A DNA stretch of 56,259 nucleotides from an uncultured Chlamydiae bacterium (GCA_937996705.1 CALKUQ010000051.1:1-56259); one strand, 5' to 3'; counted from the first letter of the stretch, positions 41,807 to 51,254 are shown. Notes: generated by a model from the letters alone, not told the origin. Numbers and translations are program-made.

Positions 41807-44116
41807 TTAAGGCGTTTTTATGCAGCTGATTGTAAGAATGAGTTCATTAGTACCTGGATCGAATTGGGTCTTTCCCCCTTTTACATCTTCGATCATCTGT
41901 TGCAGAGTAGGAGAAAGCCCCAAAGGGGACCCAGCATCTGGCTCTTCGGAAAAAGCGACAAGCGGGATGAGAATGCTTTGAATAGAATTTGAGGTATCAA
42001 ATTGATCCCAATATTTTTTGACAAAATCGCTGATTGCTTTTGCGTACTCTTTAGAGGATTCCCCTAAAAAGTTTTGTAACAGTGAGGGCGACATAGGCAT
42101 AAAAACGCATGCAAGGATTCTATCCCACTCAAGTCCCCAATAGGTTTCTGCAGTAATTTTTTTTTGCCAAACCATAGAGGCTACGAGGTGATTCTCTACA
42201 AAATCAGGACAGACTAATTTATAGGGAGATGACTCTTGATCCACTTGCCAGTAAGAAAGATAGGATGAGGTCTCTAAAAACCAGCGATTTTTTGCAATTT
42301 GGATTTCGCTCGGACTTGCCTCTGTTTGCAATAGCCAAGCAACAACGCTCATACTTCCAAAAATAGCCTCTGACTCGCTTTCCGTATTTTGCCCATCACT
42401 TGCATTTGCTAAGCCAGAAAGCCAAGAGTGGCCCTCATAAAAATCAAGATTTCTATGGGCTATTAACTCAAGACCTTCTGATTGTCCCATATCGGCGGCA
42501 AGAAGATTGCCCAGATCCTTATTCGAATAAGTCCCTAAAACAGAAGTTTGATCTAAATACCTTATCATGCTCCCCGCTTTTATTTCATACTGATCCAGTA
42601 AAGTGAGAGCGTATAACGGATAGCCATACTGAACAATGTGGTCATTCAAATTGATCGCCGATCCATACGAATCTGGAAAAAAGACAACAGAGGTCCAATT
42701 CTCATCTTTTCTAATCCCAGAGGGCTGATCTACAATTTTTCCATCAATTTTTTCTGGAAACGTCGCACTTCCCTTCCACAAACAGTTCATTGCCTCGATC
42801 AAATTCTGATGTAAATTCTCTAATTTATCCTCCCAGCTATTTTCTCTTCCGGAAATCTCTATCACCTCCGCTGCATAGACTAAAGTGAGCGCCTTTTGAT
42901 ATAAGAACTTATTGTAAGGAATAGACAAAGTAGGCGCTACTGCATTAATAGCTGCATCAAGGCCCCGATCTAGTACACCTTGATCAATCAACGCCTCCGC
43001 TTGAGCTTTTGTCACCTGCAAGGTTTCCGTAGATAAATTTTGATACGACTCAGGAAACTGAAACGAAAAAAAGCTTCCTGCATAAGGTTGAACCGATCCC
43101 TTTAATGTAAGGAGAGTCATCTCAATGGGGACTTGTCCAGAGGTGAGCTGCGCTTTATTGATCTGATGATCCATCAATACAATCAAAGGTTCCGTTGAAG
43201 AAATCCCCCCTAAAAGATCGATACTTTGGTAATTAAACAAGTACCCATTATTGAGAGAAAATGTAGCTTGAGCTGCTACAACTATAGCTCTTGCATGATC
43301 GTCTAAGATTGCATCGACTTGACTTTGATTCACACACGTACAATTGATATATCCCGTATAAGGAGCTTCAGAAATAAGAGCCTGATTCTTCCAAACAAGC
43401 TCCAAGGCATCAGGAACATAAACTATATAAGCAAAGCCGTTTGCATCATTCACTTGATATTTAGTTACCTCTCCTAATGAACTCTTTTGCATCTGGGCTC
43501 CATTGGGAATCTGAATTTGGACTAAGCTCTCTTTATACTGAGCTCCCTGAAAAAGCCCTCCCTGCACTAGATAGACAATCAGCTTATCTTCATTGTAATG
43601 CACCGACCTTAACATATTTCCCGTGTCACTCTCATCCCAGTAAATCGTAGGATTTACTGAACTGTCTGGCGAAACCAAAGAAAAACTTGCCACAGGTTTG
43701 CTTAAATCGAAAGTAAAATGGCCCGATAAAGGAACACCTGGTGTCTCATAATACTTAAATGCGTCCGCGCAAGAAAATGAAATTCCCTCTTTTGCACTGT
43801 TATTCCACCCAACCAAATAATATCCCGTCGTAATCATCGATCCCGCATCTGGAAAACATGCCAAAGGCCCCATCCAATCATTTGTGGGCGCCTTTACCAT
43901 AGAATTCGACACGGCAGAAAGCTTCCAAAGACGATTTGTAGTCGGCTGATAATACCCTTCATACACAATCCAATCCCCCGTAGGATCTTTTGGATCAGGT
44001 GTATAATAGGTAGGCGGAGATTCTAGATCTTTCAAATCAGGAACAGAAATTGCTTCGACAAAACCAACTGCACAAAAAGAACCAATACATACCCATACCG
44101 CCCTTAAATGAAACAT
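41807..44116 (-). CDS. Secreted GH81-family endo-beta-1,3-glucanase
   Basis: 769 aa with a Sec signal (MFHLRAVWVCIGSFCAVGFVEA). The GH81 signature is clear: LDFYEGHSWLSGLANASDGQ, then NTESESEAIFG, with Gly562-His-Ser-Trp and the acidic cluster Glu579-x-Glu581-x-Glu583 holding the catalytic Glu candidates. IYWDESDTGNMLRSVHYNED in the N-terminal beta-sandwich region and FFPDSYGSAINLNDHIVQYG also fit the family. GH81 enzymes cut internal beta-1,3-glucan bonds (laminarin, callose, fungal or oomycete wall glucan). ATG behind GGGGGAG. It appears intact. The OprB gene is divergent across MITE B. Confidence 0.9.
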   Translation of the reverse strand: MFHLRAVWVCIGSFCAVGFVEAISVPDLKDLESPPTYYTPDPKDPTGDWIVYEGYYQPTTNRLWKLSAVSNSMVKAPTNDWMGPLACFPDAGSMITTGYYLVGWNNSAKEGISFSCADAFKYYETPGVPLSGHFTFDLSKPVASFSLVSPDSSVNPTIYWDESDTGNMLRSVHYNEDKLIVYLVQGGLFQGAQYKESLVQIQIPNGAQMQKSSLGEVTKYQVNDANGFAYIVYVPDALELVWKNQALISEAPYTGYINCTCVNQSQVDAILDDHARAIVVAAQATFSLNNGYLFNYQSIDLLGGISSTEPLIVLMDHQINKAQLTSGQVPIEMTLLTLKGSVQPYAGSFFSFQFPESYQNLSTETLQVTKAQAEALIDQGVLDRGLDAAINAVAPTLSIPYNKFLYQKALTLVYAAEVIEISGRENSWEDKLENLHQNLIEAMNCLWKGSATFPEKIDGKIVDQPSGIRKDENWTSVVFFPDSYGSAINLNDHIVQYGYPLYALTLLDQYEIKAGSMIRYLDQTSVLGTYSNKDLGNLLAADMGQSEGLELIAHRNLDFYEGHSWLSGLANASDGQNTESESEAIFGSMSVVAWLLQTEASPSEIQIAKNRWFLETSSYLSYWQVDQESSPYKLVCPDFVENHLVASMVWQKKITAETYWGLEWDRILACVFMPMSPSLLQNFLGESSKEYAKAISDFVKKYWDQFDTSNSIQSILIPLVAFSEEPDAGSPLGLSPTLQQMIEDVKGGKTQFDPGTNELILTISCIKTP

Positions 44117-44190
44117 AATCTCCCCCGTAAAAAAACTAGAATATAAGATATTTTAAAAAAAAGACCAACCAATTTGCTAATCTTCTCCCA

Positions 44191-44329
44191 TTTGGTGCCA
44201 GGCCTGAGTTCCTGAGTCTTTTAGTTGAAATCGGCTACTCGAGAAGAGTCCTTCCTATTTTGTTCGAAAAATTAATAATTAGAGTTGATTAATTATAAAA
44301 AGACTCAGGAACTCAGGCCTGGCACCAAA
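44191..44329 (+). mobile_element. MITE copy B
   Basis: 139 bp, starting TTTGGTGCCAGGCCTGAGTT and ending with the complement (CTGGCACCAAA). It is shorter inside than copies A, C and D: the AAATTTATCTCTTTCT part is missing. It fills most of the gap between the divergent GH81 and OprB genes and may affect both promoters. Confidence 0.85.
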
Positions 44330-44368
44330 AAATTCAAAGTTTTGTCAATAAATCTCAATTATCATACG

Positions 44369-45634
44369 ATGGACGAAATGAAAAGAATTCTTGCGATTAG
44401 CATTTCCCTTGGTAGTTTAATTTTTGCAGAAGAAGCAAGCTATGGCATTAGCGGAAACCCTGGGGCAGTCAGTGTAATAACTGGCAATGGAAATTTAGGT
44501 AACTTAATCCGAATACCGCAAGATTCAGGTTTTCGAATTGGTGGGATTTGGATGGGAGATTACAACGATCTTCTACATGGCGGTACTGGGGCTCACCACA
44601 ACAGGCGTTGGACAGGAAACAGTTTGTTAATTCTCGATCTATATATCGATTTTAAAAAAGCCTTTCAATGGCCCGGAGCCTCATTTGGTGTAGAATTTCT
44701 CCAGTTTAATGGACAGTCTACAAATGCTGATGCAGGTGTTGTTCAAGGATATAACAGCTTACCAGGAGCTCCTCCATTAAATAGATCAGAGCTCTACCAA
44801 CTCTGGTTCAGGCAAGAATTTTTAGGGGGTAAATTTGCCATTCGTTTTGGAAAAACAATTCCTACCTACCATTTTAATAATGTTTCAAAACCAGTTCCTG
44901 AAGCAAATCCTCTTATGGCAATTCCTTCTGTCAGTGGCCTTATCTATACACCTATCTTTGTCAATACCACTTTACTTGGTGCAATTGGTGGTTATTATAA
45001 CTCTGTTTATGGCATTGAAGCAACAATTGCGCCCACGGATAAGCTCTATATTAATCTAGCCGTTTATGATGGCAATTTAGCAAGAGGTGTCCAAACCGGT
45101 CTTCAAGGTCCCCACTTTAATGGTTACTATTTTTCAATCGGAGAAATAGGTTATGGTTGGACCGCTCCTAATCCAGGTATTTTCGCTGTTGGCGGATGGT
45201 ATCAAAGTGGAAAGCTCGAAGCAGGAACACAATCTGAACAAGGAACTGGCGGTGTCTATGCATTTGGATCACAAGCACTTTGGAGAAAAAAATCTAGTAA
45301 AGGAAATTTAGGAGATCTTTCAGGCTTTTTTCAATTCGGTTGGAATGCATCCAGCACTCTTGAAATGAATCTCTACTTTGGGACAGGACTTACAGCTTTT
45401 CATATCATTCCTAAAAGACCCAACGATTCATTTGGTGTAGGTCTAGCTTGGTCAAAACTCAACCATTATCTGTTTAAAAGACATTCCGAACTTATGCTCC
45501 AAGCATATTATCAAGCACAAGTCTATGGATCACTATATTTTCAACCGGTCTTCAGCTATATTCCTAACCCCGGAGCCGATCCATTACATTCCAATGTTTG
45601 CGCCCTTAGTGGAAGACTTACCCTCCTTTTCTAA
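44369..45634 (+). CDS. OprB-family carbohydrate-type porin
   Basis: 421 aa from the ATG at 44369; a longer frame would begin inside MITE B. The signal peptide is MDEMKRILAISISLGSLIFAEEASY. OprB-like landmarks are FRIGGIWMGDYNDLLHGG, NSLLILDLYIDFKKAF, WPGASFGVEFLQFNGQ, LYQLWFRQEFLGGKFAIRFG and a C-terminal strand ending LSGRLTLLF. OprB porins form 16-strand barrels for sugar or small-solute uptake. The amidase follows 61 bases downstream, so this porin may admit the amidase's substrate. Confidence 0.85.
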   Translation: MDEMKRILAISISLGSLIFAEEASYGISGNPGAVSVITGNGNLGNLIRIPQDSGFRIGGIWMGDYNDLLHGGTGAHHNRRWTGNSLLILDLYIDFKKAFQWPGASFGVEFLQFNGQSTNADAGVVQGYNSLPGAPPLNRSELYQLWFRQEFLGGKFAIRFGKTIPTYHFNNVSKPVPEANPLMAIPSVSGLIYTPIFVNTTLLGAIGGYYNSVYGIEATIAPTDKLYINLAVYDGNLARGVQTGLQGPHFNGYYFSIGEIGYGWTAPNPGIFAVGGWYQSGKLEAGTQSEQGTGGVYAFGSQALWRKKSSKGNLGDLSGFFQFGWNASSTLEMNLYFGTGLTAFHIIPKRPNDSFGVGLAWSKLNHYLFKRHSELMLQAYYQAQVYGSLYFQPVFSYIPNPGADPLHSNVCALSGRLTLLF

Positions 45635-45695
45635 AAAACAGATTGCTTTTGTTTAAAAAAAAGTTTAAATAAAGGGTAATTACTTGGAGTTAAAA

Positions 45696-46877
45696 ATGAA
45701 AATCCTTTTGCTCGTCTTATTCTCTACTGTATCAATTCTTAGTGAAACCTATAGAGTCCCTGCAACACCAAACACAACAACTCTTGGTCTTTTTACAATA
45801 GGTCAAACCCCTGTGGTAAAAATCAAATCAGGCGATACAGTTTCTTTAGAAACTTGGAATAGCTGCCTTCACGAGATGGTGTTTAATAAAACAACTCCTG
45901 CAGATGTTGCCAATTTTTATAAAAAGCATGACATCCAAAAAAGACGCGGTATGCACAGTGTAACAGGACCTGTATATGTTGAAGGAGCCGAACCAGGCGA
46001 TGTTTTAGAAATTCGAATTCTTGATATTAAATTAGGCGATTTTGGCTACAATTTCTTAAGTCCCACTCAAGGTATTTTGTCAGAATTTACAAAACCTAGA
46101 ATCAAATACTTTAAGTATGACATTCCAAATAATTCTACCGAATTTAAAAAGGGTATCTGTTTACAACTTAAACCATTTCCAGGTGTATTAGCAGTAGCCC
46201 CTCCTATGGATTGGCCGATGGAATGGCCCGTAGATATTAAAAAAGAAGCAGCTCAGCCTGTACCTGGAGAATTTAACTCTGTCCCACCTGGCCCTTTTGG
46301 AGGCAATTTGGATCAGCCAGAATTACAAGCAGGCTCAATTCTCTTTGTTCCAGTATTCCAAAAAGGGGGTCTTGTCTGGACAGGAGACTCACACGCTATG
46401 CAAAGCAATGGGGAAATCGATATTACTGCACTTGAAACCTCTTATGAGGCCATCGTAATGCAAATTATTGTTAGAAAAGATCTTAAGGCAGAAGGGGTCT
46501 TTGATAAAACAAAACGAAAAGGTTCTTGCTTTACTTGGCCTATCATTGAAAACGCAACTCATTGGATGATTGTAGGATTAAATACAGATTTATTTGAAGC
46601 TATGAAGCTTGCTTCTAGAAATGCAATTGATTTTTTAGTAAAAACTCAAGGTTTGACGCCCGAAGAAAGCTACCAGCTTCTTAGCATGGTTGGTGATTTT
46701 GAAATTGCTGAAGCTGTGAATATGGTCAAAAACGTAACCGTGCATATTCCAAAAGAGCCCTTTAAAGGAACAGGTAAACCTCTCACTCTGTGCAAAGAAG
46801 GTATTTTTCCTCTAAAAACATCTACTCTCATTACAAATTTAAAATGCACTCCCCAAGAAGGGATCACTGTTGAATAA
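45696..46877 (+). CDS. Exported formamidase/acetamidase-family amidase
   Basis: 393 aa. The start is set at the ATG at 45696 by GGAG seven bases upstream. Sec signal MKILLLVLFSTVSILSETY. FmdA/AmdA family features are VKIKSGDTVSLETWNSCLHE, GPVYVEGAEPGDVLEIRILD, PFGGNLDQPELQAGSILFVP and GLVWTGDSHAMQSNGEIDIT. These enzymes hydrolyse short amides to ammonia and the acid. Most family members are cytosolic; this one looks exported to the periplasm. It sits between the OprB porin and a small exported protein, apparently one operon. Confidence 0.88.
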   Translation: MKILLLVLFSTVSILSETYRVPATPNTTTLGLFTIGQTPVVKIKSGDTVSLETWNSCLHEMVFNKTTPADVANFYKKHDIQKRRGMHSVTGPVYVEGAEPGDVLEIRILDIKLGDFGYNFLSPTQGILSEFTKPRIKYFKYDIPNNSTEFKKGICLQLKPFPGVLAVAPPMDWPMEWPVDIKKEAAQPVPGEFNSVPPGPFGGNLDQPELQAGSILFVPVFQKGGLVWTGDSHAMQSNGEIDITALETSYEAIVMQIIVRKDLKAEGVFDKTKRKGSCFTWPIIENATHWMIVGLNTDLFEAMKLASRNAIDFLVKTQGLTPEESYQLLSMVGDFEIAEAVNMVKNVTVHIPKEPFKGTGKPLTLCKEGIFPLKTSTLITNLKCTPQEGITVE

Positions 46878-46892
46878 CAAAAGGTAAATACA

Positions 46893-47291
46893 ATGAAAAA
46901 AATCATGCTATTCATGCTCTTCTTAATGACAGCTGCCATCTATGCCGACACCTTCATACTCGACAATCAAACCCCTCATCCAGACACCTCAACTCCATCT
47001 AAAATTGTAATTCAGTGGGCCTCTTCCGCTAAAGAGATTGAAGAAGGTAATAATGCCCTACTTTATACACTTCCATTAGACTCAAAAACACTCCAACCTA
47101 TCACAGAGCAGGGTAAAATCACCCTCACAATTCCCCCCAAATCAGAATATTTCAGAATACTCATTTATTCAAATGGAGAAGATCACCCCCAGCTCCATAC
47201 AAATTGGGTAGAAATCACTCCTAGCAAAACCTACATTCTGAAAACAGACCACCTCGTTCCAACCCTTCTTATGGCCGGAACAGGTTGCTAG
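46893..47291 (+). CDS. Small exported protein of the amidase operon, 132 aa
   Basis: ATG at 46893 behind AAAGGTAAATACA, 15 bases after the amidase stop. Sec signal MKKIMLFMLFLMTAAIYADT. The mature part is beta-rich (PSKIVIQWASSAKEIEEGNN, KITLTIPPKSEYFRILIYSN) and ends with a lone Cys. There is no lipobox near the cleavage site. No family recognised. Probably a periplasmic accessory of the porin/amidase pair. MITE C begins 13 bases after its stop. Confidence 0.75.
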   Translation: MKKIMLFMLFLMTAAIYADTFILDNQTPHPDTSTPSKIVIQWASSAKEIEEGNNALLYTLPLDSKTLQPITEQGKITLTIPPKSEYFRILIYSNGEDHPQLHTNWVEITPSKTYILKTDHLVPTLLMAGTGC

Positions 47292-47304
47292 ATCTGGTAC
47301 CACA

Positions 47305-47468
47305 TTTGGTGCCAGGCCTGAGTTCCTGAGTCTTTTTACAATTAATCAACTCAAATTATTGATTTTTAGAAAGAGATAAATTTTTAATTTCCTGAACAAA
47401 ATGGGAAGGACTCCCCTCACGTAGCCGATTTTAACTAAAAGACTCAGGAACTCAGGCCTGGCACCAAA
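47305..47468 (-). mobile_element. MITE copy C (inverted)
   Basis: 164 bp with the same TTTGGTGCCAGGCCTGAG ends. The interior is in the opposite orientation to the other copies: GAGTCCTTCCCATTTTGTTC and TAATTTGAGTTGATTAATTG appear on the minus strand. It sits between the amidase operon and the first DUF4116 gene and could act as a stem-loop terminator for the former. Confidence 0.85.
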
Positions 47469-47565
47469 TACATCACAAAAAAAGATATTTTTTTAATTAA
47501 ATTGCTTTAAAATCGCTTTGTTTTTTATCATTTTTTACTATTGAATCGTAAATATAAGGTTTGTT

Positions 47566-48621
47566 TTGATATCATGTATTAGAGACGTTTTGTCTTGGGC
47601 ACACCACCCAAACGAAGCCGTAGATCCAAGAATCAATGATGCCATATATACGGTAACAGCAAATGGCCTCCTACTGGCAACTCTTCCTGAAGATTTAAAA
47701 AACAACATAAACGTAGTAAAAGCTGCTATTAGCGAAAATGGCTGGGCTCTTCAATATGCATCCCCTGTTATACAAGATACTAAAGCTGTTGTTTTAGCTG
47801 CTGTTAGGCAGAAGGGCCGGGCTCTTGCATATGCATCCCCTGTTATGCAAAATACTAAAACTGTTGTTTTAGCTGCTGTTAGGCAGGATGGCTGGGCTCT
47901 TCAATATGCATCCCCTGTTATGCAAAATACTAAAGCTGTCGTTTTAGCTGCTGTTAGGCAGAATGGCCGGGTTCTTGAATATGCATCCCCTGTTATGCAA
48001 AATACTAAAGCTGTTGTTTTAGCTGCTGTTAGGCAGAATGGCCAGGCTCTTCAATATGCATCCGCTATTATGCAACATACTAAAGATGTTGTTTTAGCTG
48101 CTATTACCCAGGATGGCTGCGCTCTTGCCCATACATCCCCTGCTATGAAAAATAATGAAGCTGTTGTTTTAGCTGCTATTAGCCAGAATGCCTTTGCTCT
48201 TATACATGCAACATTTGCTTTGCAAAATACTAAAGCTATTGTTTTAGCAGCTATTAGGAAGTCTTGCTTAGTTTTCGAGTATGCATCCCCTGCTATGAAA
48301 AATAATGAAGCAATTGTTTTAGCAGCTATTAGGCGCAATGGCTTAGCTTTTGAATATGCATCACCTTTAATGCAAAGAAATTTCAACGTTATCGAAGCTT
48401 GCGGGATATCTTTAGCGAGAGATCCAATGTTAATAGATCTATTTGTCTCTCCTGAAATAAAATCCCTTGCTTGGGTTAGCTTAATGAGACCTGATGCATT
48501 CACAAGACACCCGTCGCATCCCTGTCAAACAAGATTTGCATGGATAGCGACTGTTATTAGAGCTCAAAAAACTACACGCCAATTTGGAGGAGCTAGAAGT
48601 AGCGCTGAAAGTGCATTATAA
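47566..48621 (+). CDS. DUF4116 repeat protein A, 351 aa
   Basis: TTG start (MISCIRDVLSWAHHP) with AAGG six bases upstream; its paralogue at 48939 has the same layout. About eight 25-residue repeats follow (ALQYASPVMQNTKAVVLAAV then RQNGR). This is the DUF4116 unit, a two-helix repeat common in environmental chlamydiae, Legionella and protists, function unknown. The C-terminal 85 residues (LMQRNFNVIEACGISLARDP onward) are nearly identical to protein B down to the DNA. Possible binding scaffold in a host interaction. Confidence 0.8.
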   Translation: MISCIRDVLSWAHHPNEAVDPRINDAIYTVTANGLLLATLPEDLKNNINVVKAAISENGWALQYASPVIQDTKAVVLAAVRQKGRALAYASPVMQNTKTVVLAAVRQDGWALQYASPVMQNTKAVVLAAVRQNGRVLEYASPVMQNTKAVVLAAVRQNGQALQYASAIMQHTKDVVLAAITQDGCALAHTSPAMKNNEAVVLAAISQNAFALIHATFALQNTKAIVLAAIRKSCLVFEYASPAMKNNEAIVLAAIRRNGLAFEYASPLMQRNFNVIEACGISLARDPMLIDLFVSPEIKSLAWVSLMRPDAFTRHPSHPCQTRFAWIATVIRAQKTTRQFGGARSSAESAL

Positions 48622-48938
48622 ACACAATTAATAAAGCGGTCAGAAGTCAAGTTGTCATCTGTGATGAGGATTAGTTCCAAAAAACTGACTATTCAAAATA
48701 GAAAAATCCAAGAATGCTCTGATCCATTATAGGCATGAACGACTTGAATGTTCGGTGTCAGGGATGCAAAATTATGTCCAAAATCCGAAAATCCGATGCC
48801 TGACCCCTTCATGACCCCTTCATACCCCCTTTACGAATCCTTCACACGTCACAAAAAAGATGATTTTTAATTAAATTGATTTAAAATTTCTTTTCTTTTA
48901 CCATTATTGATTATTAAATCCTAAATATGAGGTTTGTT
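48622..48938. other. Intergenic stretch with REP-like motifs
   Basis: No gene. At about 48756-48802 a GTCAGGGAT...ATGCCTGAC inverted pair is followed by TGACCCCTTCATGACCCCTT. The TGACCCC motif also occurs at the RAYT element ends (52921, 53812). The last 100 bases (ATTTAAAATTTCTTTTCTTT and so on) parallel the leader of the first DUF4116 gene, showing the duplication included the promoter. Confidence 0.5.
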
Positions 48939-50249
48939 TTGATATCATTTATTAGTCGCGTTTTGGCTTTGCCTCTATACCCAACCCAAGCCGTAGATCC
49001 AAGAATCGATCATGCCATAGATCTCGTAACAGAAAATGGCCTCTACCTAGGAACTTTTGATGCAGATTTAAAAAATAATATAGACGTAATAAAAGCTGCT
49101 GTTTGCGAAAATGGCTTGGCTCTTGAATATGCGTCCCCTGCTATGCAAAATAATGAAGCTGTTGTTTTAGCGGCTGTTAGTCAGGATAGCAGAGCTCTTG
49201 AATATGCATCAGCTGATATGAAAAATAATGAAGCTATTGTTTTAGCGGCTGTTAGGCAGAATGGCCGGGCTCTTGCATCTGCATCCCCTGATTTGAAAAA
49301 TAATGAAGCTATTGTTTTAGCGGCTGTTAGGCAGGATGGCCAGGCTCTTGAATATGCATCCCTTGATATGAAAAATAATGAAGCTATTGTTTTAGCGGCT
49401 GTTAGGCAGAATGGCTCAGCTCTTGAATATGCATCCGTTGATATGAAAAATAATGAAGGTATTGTTTTAGCTGCTGTTAGTCAGAATGGCCGGGCTCTTG
49501 CATCTGCATCCCCTGATATGAAAAATAATGAAGCTGTTGTTTTAAGGGCTGTTAGGCAGAATGGCTCAGCTCTTGCATCCGCATCTCCTGATTTGAAAAA
49601 TAATGAAGCTGTTGTTTCAACGGCTGTTAGGCAGAATGGCTGGGCTCTTCGATATGCATCAGCTGATATGAAAAATAATGATGCTATTGTTTTAGCTGCT
49701 GTTAGCCAGGATGGTTTGGTTCTTCAATATGCATCGGCTGATATAAAAAATAATAAAGCTGTTGTTTTAGCTGCTGTTAGTCAGAATGGCCGGGCTCTTG
49801 AATATGCGTCCCCTGCTATGAAAAATAATGAAGCTGTTGTTTTAGCTGCTGTTAGTCAGAATGGTTGTGCTCTTAAATATGCATCCCCTGATATGAAAAA
49901 TAATGAAGCTATTGTTTTAGCAGCTTTTAGTCAGGATATTTTGGCCCTTCGATATACATCCCCTGCTATGCAAAATAATGAAGCAATTGTTGTAGCAGCT
50001 ATTAGGAGCAATAGCTTAGCTTTTGAATATGCATCACCTTTAATGCAAAGAAATTTCAACGTTATCGAAGCTTGCGGGATATCTTTAGCGAGAGATCCAA
50101 TGTTAATAGATCTATTTGTCTCTCCTGAAATAAAATCCCTTGCTTGGGTTAGCTTAATGAGACCTGATGCATTCACAAGACACCCGCCGCATCCCTGTCA
50201 AACAAGATTTGCATGGATAGCCGCTGTTATTAGAGCTGGAAAAAGCTAG
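48939..50249 (+). CDS. DUF4116 repeat protein B, 436 aa
   Basis: Start placed at the TTG at 48939 with GAGG six bases upstream, matching the paralogue's start; an ATG at 48927 lacks a ribosome site. About twelve 25-residue repeats (ALEYASADMKNNEAIVLAAV then RQNGR) are followed by the same C-terminal domain as protein A. Repeats are more alike within this gene than in protein A, and 75-bp DNA units are nearly identical, so copy number may change by recombination. Same likely role as its neighbour. Confidence 0.8.
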   Translation: MISFISRVLALPLYPTQAVDPRIDHAIDLVTENGLYLGTFDADLKNNIDVIKAAVCENGLALEYASPAMQNNEAVVLAAVSQDSRALEYASADMKNNEAIVLAAVRQNGRALASASPDLKNNEAIVLAAVRQDGQALEYASLDMKNNEAIVLAAVRQNGSALEYASVDMKNNEGIVLAAVSQNGRALASASPDMKNNEAVVLRAVRQNGSALASASPDLKNNEAVVSTAVRQNGWALRYASADMKNNDAIVLAAVSQDGLVLQYASADIKNNKAVVLAAVSQNGRALEYASPAMKNNEAVVLAAVSQNGCALKYASPDMKNNEAIVLAAFSQDILALRYTSPAMQNNEAIVVAAIRSNSLAFEYASPLMQRNFNVIEACGISLARDPMLIDLFVSPEIKSLAWVSLMRPDAFTRHPPHPCQTRFAWIAAVIRAGKS

Positions 50250-50396
50250 ACCCTAAGTTGGAGGGGCTAAAAGTAGCTCTGCCATGGTTGGTGGTTGGCC
50301 TGGCACCACACCAACAAAAGTATTTAAACTAATTATTTTCCTCCATGTAAAATATACAATTTACTTATAATGATTGAGATAAAACAAGGAAACATT

Positions 50397-51254
50397 ATGA
50401 GTTCTTCTAACCCTATTTGTTCAATTTGTTCGTTAGAAATGCTGTCCGATCAACCCTTAAGAATGTTATGCCCCGAGACCGATTCTTTAGTTAATGCAGT
50501 TGTCTTAGGAAGCGCAAAGCACATTTTTCACTCTACTTGTGTTGATAGCTGGATTGGTTCACATCATAGCTGCCCCTTATGTCGTAGAGAAATAAGTGTT
50601 TTACCTCATGAAATGGATTTGAGATCCCTCTATAATCTAGGAGAATTTGGTCTTGTTCAAGCGGCCACACTCTCTCACTTAGGTGCATTATGTCGTATTT
50701 TAGACATAGAGTCTGAATTTCTCTCTAAAGAGTCTTATAATAAGGCCTTTTTTGCAGCAGTAAAGCAAAATCATTTGACAATTGTAAAAGAATTCCTAGA
50801 TAGAGACCTTATTTCTAGGAATGATAAATGTCAGGCAATGATGCTTGCGGCTTCCCTTGGTTTTATCGAAACAACATCTTTATTGATTGGTGAAGATCAT
50901 ATTTTCCGAAGAATAGCACTAAATCATGCTGTAGGTTACAACAAATGCGATTTAGCAACTTCTCTTTTCCCTAAAGAAGGTCCAATAGAAAGCCATTATT
51001 TTAACTCTCTAATTATCATTTCAATAGAAGGAAAAGGTTTAGAAATACTGTCTATACTCTTATCTCGTAGCGAAGTCACTTCATTCAGCAGAGGAATCGC
51101 ACTTATACATTCAGTAATAGAAGGCCATGTAGAAATGGTAAATTTTGTTTTAAGCAAAGGGGATATCTCTGATGATGATCGTCGGATTGCGATTACAAAT
51201 GTAAAACCAGAGCGCACGGATATTCTTGCAGCTCTTACCTCCACGAGTCTATAA
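50397..51254 (+). CDS. RING-H2 finger protein with ankyrin-like repeats, E3 ligase candidate, 285 aa
   Basis: The ATG at 50397 follows AAGGAAA; a longer frame is less likely. Residues 8-62 carry a RING-H2 pattern: Cys8-x2-Cys11, Cys25, His42-x2-His45-x2-Cys48 (HIFHSTCVDSWI) and Cys59-Pro-Leu-Cys62. All eight zinc ligands are present, with a long Cys25-His42 gap like APC11/RBX1-type fingers. The rest holds degenerate ankyrin-like helices (AFFAAVKQNHLTIVKEFLDR, IALIHSVIEGHVEMVNFVLS). RING proteins recruit E2 enzymes; bacteria lack ubiquitin, so the target would be in the host. Confidence 0.8.
   Translation: MSSSNPICSICSLEMLSDQPLRMLCPETDSLVNAVVLGSAKHIFHSTCVDSWIGSHHSCPLCRREISVLPHEMDLRSLYNLGEFGLVQAATLSHLGALCRILDIESEFLSKESYNKAFFAAVKQNHLTIVKEFLDRDLISRNDKCQAMMLAASLGFIETTSLLIGEDHIFRRIALNHAVGYNKCDLATSLFPKEGPIESHYFNSLIIISIEGKGLEILSILLSRSEVTSFSRGIALIHSVIEGHVEMVNFVLSKGDISDDDRRIAITNVKPERTDILAALTSTSL

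Noticed and set aside
48051..48503. Antisense 150-codon frame across the DUF4116 repeats (also 49931-50176)
   Set aside because: It is a mirror of the repetitive coding sequence, with no ribosome site or independent features.
48990..50040. Regular 75-bp repeats resembling a CRISPR array
   Set aside because: The repeats are in one long open frame encoding DUF4116 units, with no unique spacers and no cas genes nearby.
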